Assembly (NCBI RefSeq): GCF_047237965.1
Contig: NZ_JBDFLX010000002.1
Span: 558,001-622,000 of the forward strand
Origin: Noviherbaspirillum_A sp047237965
GTDB lineage: Bacteria; Pseudomonadota; Gammaproteobacteria; Burkholderiales; Burkholderiaceae_D
Length of the DNA: 64,000 nucleotides
Direction: 5' to 3'
Positions within the stretch are counted from its first letter, which is position 1. Each line of letters starts with the position of its first letter. The notes beneath the pieces are model-generated. The model made no database searches. It saw only the letters and a list, made by a program, of their open reading frames with translations, and was not told the DNA's origin. A program made the position numbers and the translations under genes. Shown here piece after piece: positions 17,401 through 27,393 of this stretch.

Positions 17401-20400
17401 GATACTCGTCACGCTCGCTGCGGCTGCCGATGGTGATGCCAATGCCGCTGCCGCTGGCGAACACGCCTGACTTCTTCTCTTCATGCAGATGGTATTCCTG
17501 ACGGCTTTCGCGGGCGGCTTCGACGACCACATTGCCGCCAGCCGACAGGCTGACCGTGCCGCTGCCGGCAATCGCGCTGCCGCGCACGGTCAGGTCGCCA
17601 CCGCTGGTGACGCTCACTGCGCTGCCGCTGACCGTGCTGCCGGTGGCGGTTTGCGCCTTGCGGCTGTCAAGGTCGCGGCGGTACGTGCTGGACAAGGTAC
17701 TGCTGCTGGTCTGGCTCGACTCGGTGCGGTAGCTGAAGTTGCTGCGCGCGGCGTCGAGCTCGGTGCGGCCGGTGGCGCCCAGGCTCACCTTGCCATCCAG
17801 CGCCGGATTCAGGCCGGCCACGATGCTGCTGCCACGCAGCGTCAGGTCGCTGCCCTCCTTGCCTGCGCTGGGGTTGAAGCGCAGGCTGCCATCGGCACCC
17901 TGCTCCACCCCGGCATGCACCGACACCTGGCCGCCAGCAGCCAGCTTGCTGCCAATGACAGTGTCGGTCGTCAGGTCGGTGCTGCTGCGGTAGCTCGATG
18001 TGCGCGCCGACATGTTTAGCGTACTGCGGCCGGTGCTGTTGACGATATTGACCGGGCCTTGCGCGGCAATGGCGAGGTCGGCACCGGCACTGAGCTGGCT
18101 GCCTTCGATGTTGACCGCGCCGGCGCTGAACACATTCAAGTTGCCGCCGGCGGTGATGCTGCTGCCGACGCTGGTGCGGGTGCTCGACTGGTACGTGCTC
18201 TCGCGCCGCATGGAGTCGAATATGCTGGGCAGGCCTTTCATGCCTGCCCATCCGTCGCCGGTCGACAGGTCGTACTCGCTTCCGGTTTCCACGCCGCTTA
18301 CCGATAGCTTGCGGCCGGCTTTCATTGTCAGGTCGCCTGCTGCGCTGACCTGCGCACCCTGCATGGTCAGGTCGCCACCGGCAGACATGGACAGATCGCC
18401 GGTGGCTGCGATGCGGCTCACGGCTGTCACGCTGGTAGTGCTGCTGCTTTGCTTGCCTGTCGTGCTGCGCTCGGTGCCAGTGAGCGAGCGGGCAAGCAGG
18501 TTGTTGCCGACCTGCAGGCTGACATTGCCGCCCAGGATGGCGCCGGCGCTGTTGTCCACATCGCCTGTGGTGCGCAGCACCAGCGCGTTGGTGGCTTGCA
18601 GTGTGCTACCGCGGTTGTCGACCTCGCTGGCCTGGATGCCCAACGCATCGCCGGCCACCAGTGCGCCGGTCGGCGTGAGCTGCGCATGGCGCGCCAGGTA
18701 GACCTGCGGCGCAAGCACGGTCTGCCGGCTGCCGTCGGGCAGGGTCACGCTCTGCTCGACCAGCCAGACGATGTTGCTGGTGAGCTGCGCCATCTGCTGG
18801 TCAGTCAGGGCGATGCCGGGGGTCAGGGCGAAGCGCTCGGCGAAGGCGACGCCGTTGGTCATCAGGTCGATGTACTGCGCTTCGGCGCTGGCATGGCCGT
18901 CGAGGAAGCGCTTGCCGGTCATGGCCGTGGCCTGGGCGAGTACCGGGCGCTGTTCGTAGAAACCGTCGCCCAGCCGCTTTTGCGTGCGCTCGGGCTGGAT
19001 GCCCAGGCGCTGCAGCAGGTAGTCGCTGGAGATGAAGTTCTTGTAGCTGGTGAAGCGCGGATCGGTCTCGACCAGGTAGCGCCCTTGCGGCTGCGGTTCA
19101 ATGCGGTACAGGCCGCTTGTGGGCAGGGTCTGGCTGAGCGCGCCGGCACGGGCGCCGTCGACCATGCGCGCCACGCCTGGCAGCGGCGCGGCTAGCGTGC
19201 CAGCCGCAGCCGCGACGGCTTGCATGATGCCCGGCATGCCCTGGATGGCCGGCTTCAACTGCCGGTCGGCGGCGCTGCCGGTATAGACCGCGATATCCTC
19301 GCCCAGGCCGATGGCAAGCGGGCTGGCGCCGCCAGGGCCGTTGACCTTGGTCACGGTTTGATTGACCAGCTTGCCGGCATTGATCACCACGGTTTGATTG
19401 GATGTGATGGTGCCACCCACGGTGGCGATGGGCTGGGTGATCGAGGAATTACTCCAGGACACCCAATCAACCGGTGGCGCCGCCTCGATCATGGCGCTGC
19501 CAAAGCCGGACTGGTTCTCAAAGGTGTAGGTGCGCTCCAGACGGGTGCCGATGTTGCGGATCAGGGCCTGGCTGCTGCTGTCAGACACGGCCTGGCCATT
19601 GACCAGCAGGTTGCCGCCGGCGGCAATCTGGCCATTGTCGTTACTGAGCAATGTGCCGATCTGGAGCTGCATGGCGCCGCCTGAGGTCATGCTAGCCACC
19701 TGACCGCTGTCGGCGCTGAGTCGGGTTTCAGTAATGGTCTGATGGGCCTTGCGCTGGACTTCCACGGGGAAGACGCCGGGTGCTGCAATACCCTCACGGG
19801 CTATGCGGTGGTTGGCCATGATCTGCGTAGTGGGATCGGTGAAGTCGGGCAGGGCTTCCAGGCGGACGCAGTTACTGGTGCAATTGCCAAAGTTGCCCGA
19901 GTAGCTAGCCGACCCCAGCATCTGACGAATCAGGTAGTTCGCTCTGTCGGCCCACGGGTCGACACCGGCGACCTGGTCAGGATTGGCCTCATTGTTACGC
20001 CGGTTGATGTAATAAATGATCCTGGTGCCGCTCTCGGGCGGGAGGCGGGATGTGCTGCCATACTGCACGTCGGACTGACCGTCCTCCAAGGGATAGGTCA
20101 GGCCGCCTACCATCCACTGGAATGCCGAGTCATTCGCGTTCAGCTTGACCGTCGCCTTATGGATCACATAACCGTCCGGCGTGAGCATGGCTTCATCGGA
20201 CAGAATGGCTTTTGGGTCCAGGTAATAAGCGTCGAAGCGGTTGGTGTTGGTGTTGCGTTCCGGCGTGCCCCTGCCGGGCGCCAGAGAACTCAACCAGGGA
20301 AGCATAGTCAGGGTAAAGGCCGCATCGGCCACCGTCACGTTCTCGGTGCGAACGTTTTCGCGGACGTTGTTGACGAGCTCGGCGGCCAGGTTGAGTTGGC

Positions 20401-23400
20401 CACCCGCTTCCACCGTCGAAGACAGATTGTTGACCACACCGATGCGATGCAGCAGCAGGCCGGCACCATCCCTTGCCTCGTCGGCAGCCATATTGATGTC
20501 GCCCAGACTGAACAAGGTGGCGCCGCGGCGGTTGGAGAGCGTGCGCCTGATCCATAGATCAAGATTGGAGACAGCGGCGATCATGCCAGCCTGGCCATCG
20601 TTGTCGAGGCTGTCAGCCCTGACGCTGACAAGGTCGCCGAGCACCGTGCCGCGGTTATGGAAGTTGCTGCTGCGGCTATCTACCCGATTGCCTTCGATGC
20701 GGCCTGCATTGTCCACATCACCCGCAATGTTGAGCCGGGTCAGGCCAGTGGCCGGATCGTCCGGGCTGCCCGATGCGATCACTGCGTTATTGAGATTGAC
20801 CAGCCTTGCCGCGTCAAGCACGATGCTGTCCGCCGCACCCAGCGTGCCGGCGTTGGTCAGGGTGCCGGTGGTGGAAAGGCGCAACTCGCGGTTGGCGCTG
20901 ATCAGGTTGCCGGCTTCATTGGTGTAATCACCTTGCAGACGCACATCGGCATCGCGGCCGCCAACCAGGTTGCCCTTACCGGTCAGGCGGTCTGCCACCA
21001 CCAGCAAGTCGCGGTCGCTGCCGATCCGTCCGCCCCCATTGACCAGCTGGCCGGTGTGGATGGCGACATTGCCATCGCTGCCCTTGGGGTTGGCGATGAC
21101 GCCGCTGCTGTTGTCCAGGCTGGCAGTGGTGAGATTGATGTCCGCCGCGCTGATTTCGCCGCCGTTGTTGCGCAGGCTGGCGCCCGGCTGCCGCATCAGC
21201 AGCTTGCGGCCTGCAATCAGCTTGCCGCCATTGTCCGTCAGGCCAGTCACGGCAAGTGTCATGTCGCCACCCGCCACCAGGCTTGCCTGCGTCAGGTTCT
21301 GCAGCGTGCCGGCTGACACGAGCAGGTCGCCATTGCCGCCTATCAGGCCGGCATCCTGGGCGCCCTCGGGATTGGCATTGACGATGCTGCCGGCAGTCAC
21401 CGCCGCGAGTCCCTTGCCGGCATTGATTATCAGGCCGCCGCTATTGATCAGCTGGGCGCCACTGGCCTCCAGGGCGCTGCCCTGGCCCAATGCGCGCAAC
21501 TTGCCGTTTGCATTGTCAAGCACGGTGGTGGCGCGCGCCGCAAGCTTGCTCCATGACTGCATCACGCCGCCGGCGTTGCTGATCTGTACGCTGGAGGTGA
21601 TGGTGGCATCGCCCTGCGCGCTGATCACGCCGGCGCGGTTGTCGATGCCGGCGGCATCAAGTTTCAGCTGGCCCAGGCCGACGATGCTGCCGCCCTGGTT
21701 GCTGGCCGTGCCCTTGGCATCCACGGTCAAGGCCTCGGTGCCGCGATTGACGATCAGGCCGCTGTCATTGCTGAGCTCACGTGCGCGCACGGTGAGACTG
21801 CTGGCGCTTTCGATGGTGCCGCCGGCATTGTCCAGCTTGCCGGCGGCCGTGGTCAGCATGACCTGGCCGCCGCTGATGGTGCCGCCCTGGCTGCCCAGCA
21901 GGCTGTTGTCGATGCCGCCACTGCTGCTGATATCGAGGTTGCCAACCGCGCTGATTTTGCCTGCGCGGTTCGATGTGGTGGCCGCCTGGAGTACGAGTCC
22001 GCCATTGGTGCGCAGCGCGCCGGCCTCATTGCTCATTGCTGCCGCGCCCAGGGTCAGCAAGCCGCCGCCGGTATGGAGGACGGCGCCGCCGTCGTTGCGG
22101 AATTGCCGGCCCGGGGTCAGCCGCAGTTCATGCGCTGCCACGGCAATGTCGCCGTTACGGTTGTCCAGTTCGGTGTGGACATCCACTACGGCATGGCCAG
22201 CCGCATCGCTCTGCAAGATCAGGCCGCCGTTGTTCTGCAGGGTGCCGGCAGCGAGGTCCAGCGATGCCGCGCTGATCTGCCCGTCGCGGTTGTCGATCCG
22301 CCCGGCGCTGACCTGAATCCGTGCCGGGCTGGCGGCGTCACCGGCTTGCAGGCTGCCGCCGGCGTTGACAAGCAAGGCGCCGGCCTTGACGGTGAGGTCG
22401 CCGCCGGAAATGAGAATGCCATCGTTGTTGCGCAGGGAGGTGGCTGCCACGCTCAGGCTGCGGGCGGCGCTGATGGTGCCGGCATTGCCGGCGTCGGTGG
22501 CGTGGATGTCTGCCTGGCCATTAGTGGCTACCGTGCCGCCGGCATTAACGAAGTCGCCGCTGTCTATCTTGAGCAGGCCGGTGCCGGCATGGCGGATTGC
22601 GCCGGCATCGTTGTGCAGCGCGCCGGCCGACAGCGTGAGCCTGTCGGCGTTCGCTTCAATCAGACCCTCGCTGTTGTCCAGCAGCCCGGACCGGGCATCG
22701 ATGATGGCTGTGCCTGAACCGGACTGGCTGATCGATCCCTTGCGATTGTGGATGCTGGCCGCCGTCAGTTGAAGCTGGTTGCCGCTGGCGATGCCGCCTG
22801 CGTTCCACCAACCGGCTCCGGCCTGCGCATGAAGAAGACCGCCAGCCCGCAGCTGGCCGCCGCTGTTGTCCAGCACGTTGGCAACAAGGGCTTGCAGATC
22901 GCCGGTGGCATGCATCATGCCGCTATTGCGCAGCGCGCCGGCGCGAATGATGGCATTGCCATTGCTGCCTATCGATCCGGAGGGGCCGCCCGCGTTGGTC
23001 AACAGACCGTCTATCGTGAGGTCAAGCTGCTTGCCCAGCGCATGCAGCTGGCCGCCGCTGTTGTCCAATTGGGCGGCGCGCATCGTCAGGTTAGCGCCGG
23101 TGCTGAGCTTGCCTCCCTGGTTGCCGGCGTCGTCAGTGATGGTCAGGGTGGCGTCAAGGGCTGACGTGATCGCACCACCCTTGTTGTCAAGCGAGGATGC
23201 GGCCAAGTCCAACGTGCCGTTGCTGCCAATGCTGCCGCCGTTGCGATTCTTGAGAGCCCCTGCACGGATCAGCAGTGTGCCCGAGCCGGCATGACGGATG
23301 GCGCCGCCGTCGTTGAGCAAGGTGGCGCTGGCAATCGACAAGTCCTGTGCATTGCCCACGATGGTGCCGGCGCTGTTGTCCAGTTCTCCGCTGACATGGA

Positions 23401-24970
23401 CCTTGCTGCCGGCTTCGTTGCCGGTCTGGCTGATCAGGCCGCCCCGGTTGCTCAAGGCCTGCGCATCGATCCCAATATGGGCGGCTTCGATGCGTGCGGC
23501 GCCGCTCCCGGAAGCGTTATTGAACACCGTTCCCTGCAGGGCTTCGATGCCAATGCGCGTGCCGGCCAGGGTTTGCGCATCATCGAGCACGATGTCGCCG
23601 GCCTGCGCCGTCAGCGTCAGCATGCCGCGAGCCTCGCTACGCGCTCCCGCAAGGTCCAGCCTGCCGGCGGTGAATGTGATGTCGCCAGCCGCCTGATTGC
23701 GCCCACCCGCATGGATCTGGCCAGTAGCCTGGACAGACAGGCTGCCGCTGGCCGCCATGCTGCCGTCGGCATGGACGCCAGCGGCCAGCATGCCCGAGGC
23801 GTCGACACTTGCGGCACGGATGGTCAGGTCGTCGCCGCCGGCGATGGTGCCGCTGTTGATGAGGCTCTCGCCGCTGCCGATGACGACTTTCTGTGTACCG
23901 TAGACGGTGCCGCTGTTTTCCAGCATGCCGGCGCTGTTTGCCCTGATTGCGCCGGCAGCGGAGACGGCGCCAGCGAATCGCAACCTGCCCTGGCTGTCGA
24001 TGACGAGGTCGCCAGCCCTGGCATTGATCACCCCTTCGGTATTGACGCCGACGCCGGCTTCGGTGCCGATCAGGCGGATCTTGTCGCCGAACATGCCGCC
24101 CAGTCTTGCGAGGTCGATGGCCACCGTGGGCCGACCACCCTGGCCCTCGATGGCGCTGGCTTCGAGCCCGGCATAGGCCACCTGGTTGGCACCGGCAATC
24201 ACGGAGAGCTGCCTGCCCCACAGGCTGCCATTGATTTCAACGCTGCGGGCAATCAGGTCCAGTTGATCGAGCTCTGCCGCGTTCAGGCCGTTGGCGCCGA
24301 TCCGCACCTGTCCGCGCACGACGCGCAGGCTGTCGAGCCCTCCTGCCGCCCCGATCACCGGCGTGCCGGTGCTGAGCACGGCGCGGCTGGTATTGATGAA
24401 ACCGCAGCCGTCGCAGCTGATGCCGTTCGGATTGGCAATCACGACTTCAGCCTTGCTACCGGCCACTTCCGCATAACCGAGCAACTGGCTGGGCGCCACG
24501 CCAGTGACTTCATTGAGGATGACGCGGGCGCTGCCGCCGGAGAGGTTGGGATTGCCGTCGATGAACCCGGCCTGGCGCGTCTGCGTGATGGTGATGGCAT
24601 TGTTGAGCAGCATGCCGCGGCCATCGATATTGAACTGGCTGTACTGGTTATGGGACACGCCGGCGGCGCTGGGCCTGGCGATGCGCACCAGCGGCAGGCC
24701 ATTGGCGCTGGCTTCGACCAGCGGCCGCCGGCCGGCGGCTGCATTCGGGTCGGCCACGATTTGCGCGAGCGCCGGGGGAAAGGCCAGGTACAGGCTGGCA
24801 AGCATGGTGCTGACGCGGTACAGCAGGCGCTTGTTGCACGACGGGACCGGATGCCGACAGACGCGGCCGGCCGACACCATGCCACCGCCGCAAGCCCGGG
24901 CCGTTTCGGCCACTGCCATCAGCAGGTCGCGGTGGCGGTTGAATATCACGCGAAAGGCAAGTTTGTTCAT
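14420..24970 (-). CDS. cdiA: CdiA-type filamentous haemagglutinin/contact-dependent inhibition effector
   Basis: A 3516-residue two-partner-secretion exoprotein. Residues 1-25 form the extended signal peptide (ESPR: NKLAFRVIFNRHRDLLMAVAE), and a conventional signal ends near residue 70. The TPS domain follows (IVADPNAAAGRRP, VIANPNGISCDGCGF). FHA-1 repeats run to about 1560. Residues about 1575-1745 break the repeat pattern and contain a GNCTSNCVR cysteine pair, the position of the receptor-binding region in CdiA proteins. FHA-2 repeats follow to about 3000. The pre-toxin region (about 3097-3334) precedes a variable 185-residue tail with TVYRAW, FGAFWS and VGGKSQLLIE motifs, suggesting an ADP-ribosyltransferase-like toxin. 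AAGGAG precedes the ATG. The order cdiB-cdiA-cdiI is the E. coli type. Delivery may be blocked because cdiB is interrupted. Confidence 0.93.
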   Translation of the reverse strand: MNKLAFRVIFNRHRDLLMAVAETARACGGGMVSAGRVCRHPVPSCNKRLLYRVSTMLASLYLAFPPALAQIVADPNAAAGRRPLVEASANGLPLVRIARPSAAGVSHNQYSQFNIDGRGMLLNNAITITQTRQAGFIDGNPNLSGGSARVILNEVTGVAPSQLLGYAEVAGSKAEVVIANPNGISCDGCGFINTSRAVLSTGTPVIGAAGGLDSLRVVRGQVRIGANGLNAAELDQLDLIARSVEINGSLWGRQLSVIAGANQVAYAGLEASAIEGQGGRPTVAIDLARLGGMFGDKIRLIGTEAGVGVNTEGVINARAGDLVIDSQGRLRFAGAVSAAGAIRANSAGMLENSGTVYGTQKVVIGSGESLINSGTIAGGDDLTIRAASVDASGMLAAGVHADGSMAASGSLSVQATGQIHAGGRNQAAGDITFTAGRLDLAGARSEARGMLTLTAQAGDIVLDDAQTLAGTRIGIEALQGTVFNNASGSGAARIEAAHIGIDAQALSNRGGLISQTGNEAGSKVHVSGELDNSAGTIVGNAQDLSIASATLLNDGGAIRHAGSGTLLIRAGALKNRNGGSIGSNGTLDLAASSLDNKGGAITSALDATLTITDDAGNQGGKLSTGANLTMRAAQLDNSGGQLHALGKQLDLTIDGLLTNAGGPSGSIGSNGNAIIRAGALRNSGMMHATGDLQALVANVLDNSGGQLRAGGLLHAQAGAGWWNAGGIASGNQLQLTAASIHNRKGSISQSGSGTAIIDARSGLLDNSEGLIEANADRLTLSAGALHNDAGAIRHAGTGLLKIDSGDFVNAGGTVATNGQADIHATDAGNAGTISAARSLSVAATSLRNNDGILISGGDLTVKAGALLVNAGGSLQAGDAASPARIQVSAGRIDNRDGQISAASLDLAAGTLQNNGGLILQSDAAGHAVVDVHTELDNRNGDIAVAAHELRLTPGRQFRNDGGAVLHTGGGLLTLGAAAMSNEAGALRTNGGLVLQAATTSNRAGKISAVGNLDISSSGGIDNSLLGSQGGTISGGQVMLTTAAGKLDNAGGTIESASSLTVRARELSNDSGLIVNRGTEALTVDAKGTASNQGGSIVGLGQLKLDAAGIDNRAGVISAQGDATITSSVQISNAGGVMQSWSKLAARATTVLDNANGKLRALGQGSALEASGAQLINSGGLIINAGKGLAAVTAGSIVNANPEGAQDAGLIGGNGDLLVSAGTLQNLTQASLVAGGDMTLAVTGLTDNGGKLIAGRKLLMRQPGASLRNNGGEISAADINLTTASLDNSSGVIANPKGSDGNVAIHTGQLVNGGGRIGSDRDLLVVADRLTGKGNLVGGRDADVRLQGDYTNEAGNLISANRELRLSTTGTLTNAGTLGAADSIVLDAARLVNLNNAVIASGSPDDPATGLTRLNIAGDVDNAGRIEGNRVDSRSSNFHNRGTVLGDLVSVRADSLDNDGQAGMIAAVSNLDLWIRRTLSNRRGATLFSLGDINMAADEARDGAGLLLHRIGVVNNLSSTVEAGGQLNLAAELVNNVRENVRTENVTVADAAFTLTMLPWLSSLAPGRGTPERNTNTNRFDAYYLDPKAILSDEAMLTPDGYVIHKATVKLNANDSAFQWMVGGLTYPLEDGQSDVQYGSTSRLPPESGTRIIYYINRRNNEANPDQVAGVDPWADRANYLIRQMLGSASYSGNFGNCTSNCVRLEALPDFTDPTTQIMANHRIAREGIAAPGVFPVEVQRKAHQTITETRLSADSGQVASMTSGGAMQLQIGTLLSNDNGQIAAGGNLLVNGQAVSDSSSQALIRNIGTRLERTYTFENQSGFGSAMIEAAPPVDWVSWSNSSITQPIATVGGTITSNQTVVINAGKLVNQTVTKVNGPGGASPLAIGLGEDIAVYTGSAADRQLKPAIQGMPGIMQAVAAAAGTLAAPLPGVARMVDGARAGALSQTLPTSGLYRIEPQPQGRYLVETDPRFTSYKNFISSDYLLQRLGIQPERTQKRLGDGFYEQRPVLAQATAMTGKRFLDGHASAEAQYIDLMTNGVAFAERFALTPGIALTDQQMAQLTSNIVWLVEQSVTLPDGSRQTVLAPQVYLARHAQLTPTGALVAGDALGIQASEVDNRGSTLQATNALVLRTTGDVDNSAGAILGGNVSLQVGNNLLARSLTGTERSTTGKQSSSTTSVTAVSRIAATGDLSMSAGGDLTMQGAQVSAAGDLTMKAGRKLSVSGVETGSEYDLSTGDGWAGMKGLPSIFDSMRRESTYQSSTRTSVGSSITAGGNLNVFSAGAVNIEGSQLSAGADLAIAAQGPVNIVNSTGRSTLNMSARTSSYRSSTDLTTDTVIGSKLAAGGQVSVHAGVEQGADGSLRFNPSAGKEGSDLTLRGSSIVAGLNPALDGKVSLGATGRTELDAARSNFSYRTESSQTSSSTLSSTYRRDLDSRKAQTATGSTVSGSAVSVTSGGDLTVRGSAIAGSGTVSLSAGGNVVVEAARESRQEYHLHEEKKSGVFASGSGIGITIGSRSERDEYQGDGLTENRRRSLVGSSTGDVVVQAQGNVTIAGSDLVSGQDTILVGRNVTLNPGTDRHDSRETHDVKQSGLSITVSGPAAAVAQSVARAADRDVQSRDPRIAALQGVKAGLMVNDYLDKAGQAKALDAANAANGDPNAAPASKPMAFKISATVGSSKSHAQSVSRETVQSGSSIAAGKDVYISATGNGERDAAGYAVDGDLKAAGARISGNNITIAAARDVELTAAESTASNRGQSSGSSVGVGVGFAVGGKQNGVTLEAQASASRGKADQDSSRYDASQIRAADTLRIESGRDTTLHGAQASGNRVETQIGRNLDITSTQDKETVRIEQQSASAGISVCVPPACVGTPVQGSVSYQRADVDSGYLSVREQSGLYAGKEGYEVQVKGNTNLTGAVIASSAEAAKNRLVTGTLTTSDLENRAEYSASISGISLSTGDKNTVVVTPNVGMPSGDSAAGVTRSAISPGTIVITDDASQQARTGQDAATTVATLNRDTANANGAIGKIFDQKKVQQQQELSRLVGEVGNQAVGTVSQKLGLADGSPEKMALHAAVGALQASAAGGNALAGAAGAAAGEYVLTQVSDYLERHPELTPGQRNVIQQWAAVVTGGAVGAVVGGGGAAQAGAASALDGERYNRQLHPTEVKWIQNKSAEFAKKLYSTDTPSKEQIAQAQSYLTYAALGNDDNAEQKANVVLGIGKDESYIAAKQFLNNQPDVFINDQGKAQRVFTVQGNEFYEPLKYSQYNADATYRDFMWNSVGINYAPPASASAQDKALYEQRETERLARDAKNLVTGMIPGVMAIGAGTVLNRSSAVKLPGSGEAGNQVPKPENVKATAGGNSAGSTYQSILGRIPGKVIYEADALTPGALGNDPSGLPGTFSGGRYATVQLDKPMTVYRAWAPGQSREFGAFWSLEEPVGSLQTSIDADLLPQWGNVRGTPFSAQATQYTTITLPAGTTIYVGEVGSQGSVWVGGKSQLLIEGGVQPSWKTGGGTLK

Positions 24971-25015
24971 CGTCGCTCCTTGTCGGGTAATGCGGGCTTG
25001 TTTCGGTGAGACGGA

Positions 25016-26791
25016 TCAATACTGGACACTGAGGCTGAAGCCGAAGACCGGATGGGTGCCGGCAAATCCCGGCGGCTTCTTCACGGGCCAGCCTGTAAAG
25101 AAGTCGTAGGAAACCTTGCCCAGATTGCCGCGCAGGCCAAGCGCGGCGCCCGCCAGATGCCTGCCCGCCAGCTGGCGGGTGGCCGGGCCAGAAACCTGTC
25201 CCGCATCCAGGCCCAGGTAGACGGCATGCCCGCTGTCGGCAAGCGGCAGGCTGATGTCATTGCGCAGGTAAAAGCCGCGCTCCGCGGCCAGCACTGCTTC
25301 ACCGTCAAAGCCGCGCACCGTGTAACGGCCGCCTATGCTGAATTGCTCGCTCAGGTACAGCGGCGAGCGGCTGGTCTGCAGGCGCAGCGTGGCGTTATGC
25401 AGGGCGGAATGGCCGGCCAGCCTGAATGGCGTGGCCAGCGCGGCGTCCAGCGTATGCAGGGTGTAGCGCAGCGTTGGCGCATCGGATGCGCGGTCGGGTG
25501 GGTCGGCCTGGCCGTTGAACCAGCTCGTCCCCCAGCGCGTGGCCAGCGTCAGGTCCAGTTGCGATGGGCCAAGGTAATGACGATGCAGCCAGCCGAGTTC
25601 CGCAAAACTGGCATGGCGCCGCTGCACCGCGATTTCGGTATCGTCGATATAGGCCTGGCTCCAGCGCTTGCCCAGCCTGAGCTGCTAGCTATTCTTCTGC
25701 GTCTGGTCGCGCTGGAACAGATGCAGCACTTTCCACTCCAGGTTGCGGGCATCACCGCTGGAAAGGAAAGTCTGGTTATAGCCGGCGATGCGCTGGTGGT
25801 AGGCATGCCGGCTGGCCGATAGCGAGAAATTCCAGTAACCATACGGCACCGTGTAGGCGAACTGGCCGCCGCCCGTGCCACGGGCCGCGCCCGCGCGGTC
25901 GGCGTCGCGCAGCAGGCCGGCGCTGAGCATGTCATTCAGACCCAAGGGCCCGTCCAGCGCGAGTTGGACGCCGGCCTGCAGCTTCCCCGTGCTTCGGGCA
26001 CCGCCATCGTCGAGGCTGGCGACCAGGCGCCAGGGTTTGCCGCGCTTCACGCGCAAGACCACGTCGCTTTCGCCGGCCTGCTCGCCCGGCATGATGTCGA
26101 TGTCGACGTCCTGGCTGGGAAGGCGTTTCATCTGTTCCAGGCCCTGCTCGAGGTCGCGCAGGTTCAGCAGGTCGCCCGCTGCGGCGGGAAAGGCCGTGCG
26201 CCATTGGGCATCCCGGCCGGGCTCGGCAAACCGGATGCTGCGGATGATGCCGGGCAGCAGGGTCAGGGTCAGCGTGCGCGTCGACAAGTCCTGCTCGGGC
26301 ACCATGATGCGGGTGGTGCTGTAGCCTTGCGCCAGCAGACGCCGGCCGATGCGGGCAGCCAGCTCGCCGATGGCGGCCGGTCCCAGGCATTGCCCCTGGT
26401 ATTGCTGCAGTGAGGCTTGCGCCTGCTGAAATGCGCCCTGTGCAAGATGGCGCTGACCAGCCTCGCGCGCCGGGCCTGACAACTGCTCCGGCAGCGTCAG
26501 CATGATGCGCTGGACCAGGAAGCAGCTGGCATCGGCGGGCAAGGGCTGGCGGTCGGGATCGCCGTCGCCTGGTTTCGGAAGCAGCCTGACTGCCGGCGCC
26601 TGCTGGCGCTGCCGCAATTCCTGCTCGGCGGTTTCATCGCGCCGGCGCAGCGCTTCCGTATCAATGGTTGCCGGCGCTTGCGCCGACGCCTGCCCTGCCG
26701 GCAGCAGCAGGACAGTCAGCACCATGCATGGCAGCGCCAGCAGGCTGACAAGGTAAACGAGGGGATGACATAACCGGGATAAAGGCGTCAT
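25016..26791 (-). pseudogene. cdiB: TpsB/CdiB outer-membrane transporter interrupted by an amber codon
   Basis: This gene should encode the Omp85-superfamily pore that secretes CdiA. The ATG at 26791 opens a signal peptide ending near ASAQA. A periplasmic POTRA region follows (ASCFLVQRIMLTLPEQL, LSTRTLTLTLLPGIIRSIRF), then beta-barrel strands. Codon 369 is TAG at 25685-25687, after RDQTQKNS. The same frame resumes at once with QLRLGKRWSQAYIDDTEIAV, continues through GGRYTVRGFDGE (the conserved VRGF barrel-loop motif) and ends in a barrel-type SVQY terminus, about 222 further residues. The product as read lacks the distal barrel and motif and should not function. Causes could be a recent nonsense mutation, suppression or a base-call error. 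cdiA starts 45 bp downstream. Confidence 0.9.
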
Positions 26792-27320
26792 GGAGACCGT
26801 GCCTGGAGCCGGGAGCGGCGTGCGCCATGCGCCATGCGCTGTGTCGGGACGACGGCGCGCTTCGGCCGTGCCTGAAGCGGCGGAGACAGCGGGACGCCAT
26901 GTCACGCGCCCTTTGGCATGCGACAGGGCTGTGCGCTCACGACGGATACTGCGAGAGACCCGCGTGGCGATCCGCCGGCGGGAAGGGTGAGGGCTGGTTG
27001 TCGGCAGGCGGACGGCACGGACGCCTTGCCGGCCGCGCCTGCCAGGCATTGGCGCCAGCTTTCCGTGTCACGGAAGGAACGCGGTGGGTAACCCGAAGGG
27101 TCGGTTATATCCGCACCGGAGTGCGGTGTTTGGGGCGGACAAGTTCATGCCGGTGCAGTTGCCCTGTTGGTGGCGCCGGGCGACTGCGTGCGGACGGGCT
27201 ACGGTTCAACAACAGTTCAACCATCCGTCGCCATGCCGCCGCGACCGCCCGCTGCGACCTGCTTTGCCCTCTGCGTACGCCGCACTGGCACCCAAGGGTG
27301 CACCAGGCCGGACGCACATG
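26792..27320. other. Non-coding region upstream of cdiB
   Basis: About 530 GC-rich bases. Open frames exist on both strands but show no recognisable protein pattern. The region should hold the cdiBA promoter; I see no confident -35/-10 pair. Confidence 0.4.
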
Positions 27321-27349
27321 AAAAAAGGGGATGGTCAACTGACCATCCT
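27321..27349 (-). terminator. Intrinsic terminator, minus strand
   Basis: GGATGGTCA and TGACCATCC form a 9-bp hairpin at about 27329-27348. On the minus strand it is followed by CCCC and six T residues (27321-27326). It lies about 45 bp after the stop codon of the truncated TctC-like fragment and would have terminated that gene. Confidence 0.8.
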
Positions 27350-27393
27350 CTTACAAACGCGGCGGCAGCGCCGGCGCTGCTCCGCCGGCCCGC

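Noticed and set aside
14967..24400. Repeated short motifs in cdiA considered as a CRISPR-like or satellite array
   Set aside because: The repeats are degenerate, in frame and encode the FHA beta-helix; spacing and identity do not fit CRISPR.
23291..25009. 572-codon plus-strand frame opposite the cdiA N-terminus
   Set aside because: The composition mirrors the antisense of the FHA repeats and no start context or protein family is visible.
26827..27321. 164-codon plus-strand ORF upstream of cdiB
   Set aside because: Arg/Cys-rich random-looking sequence in GC-rich DNA, with no family resemblance or start signal.
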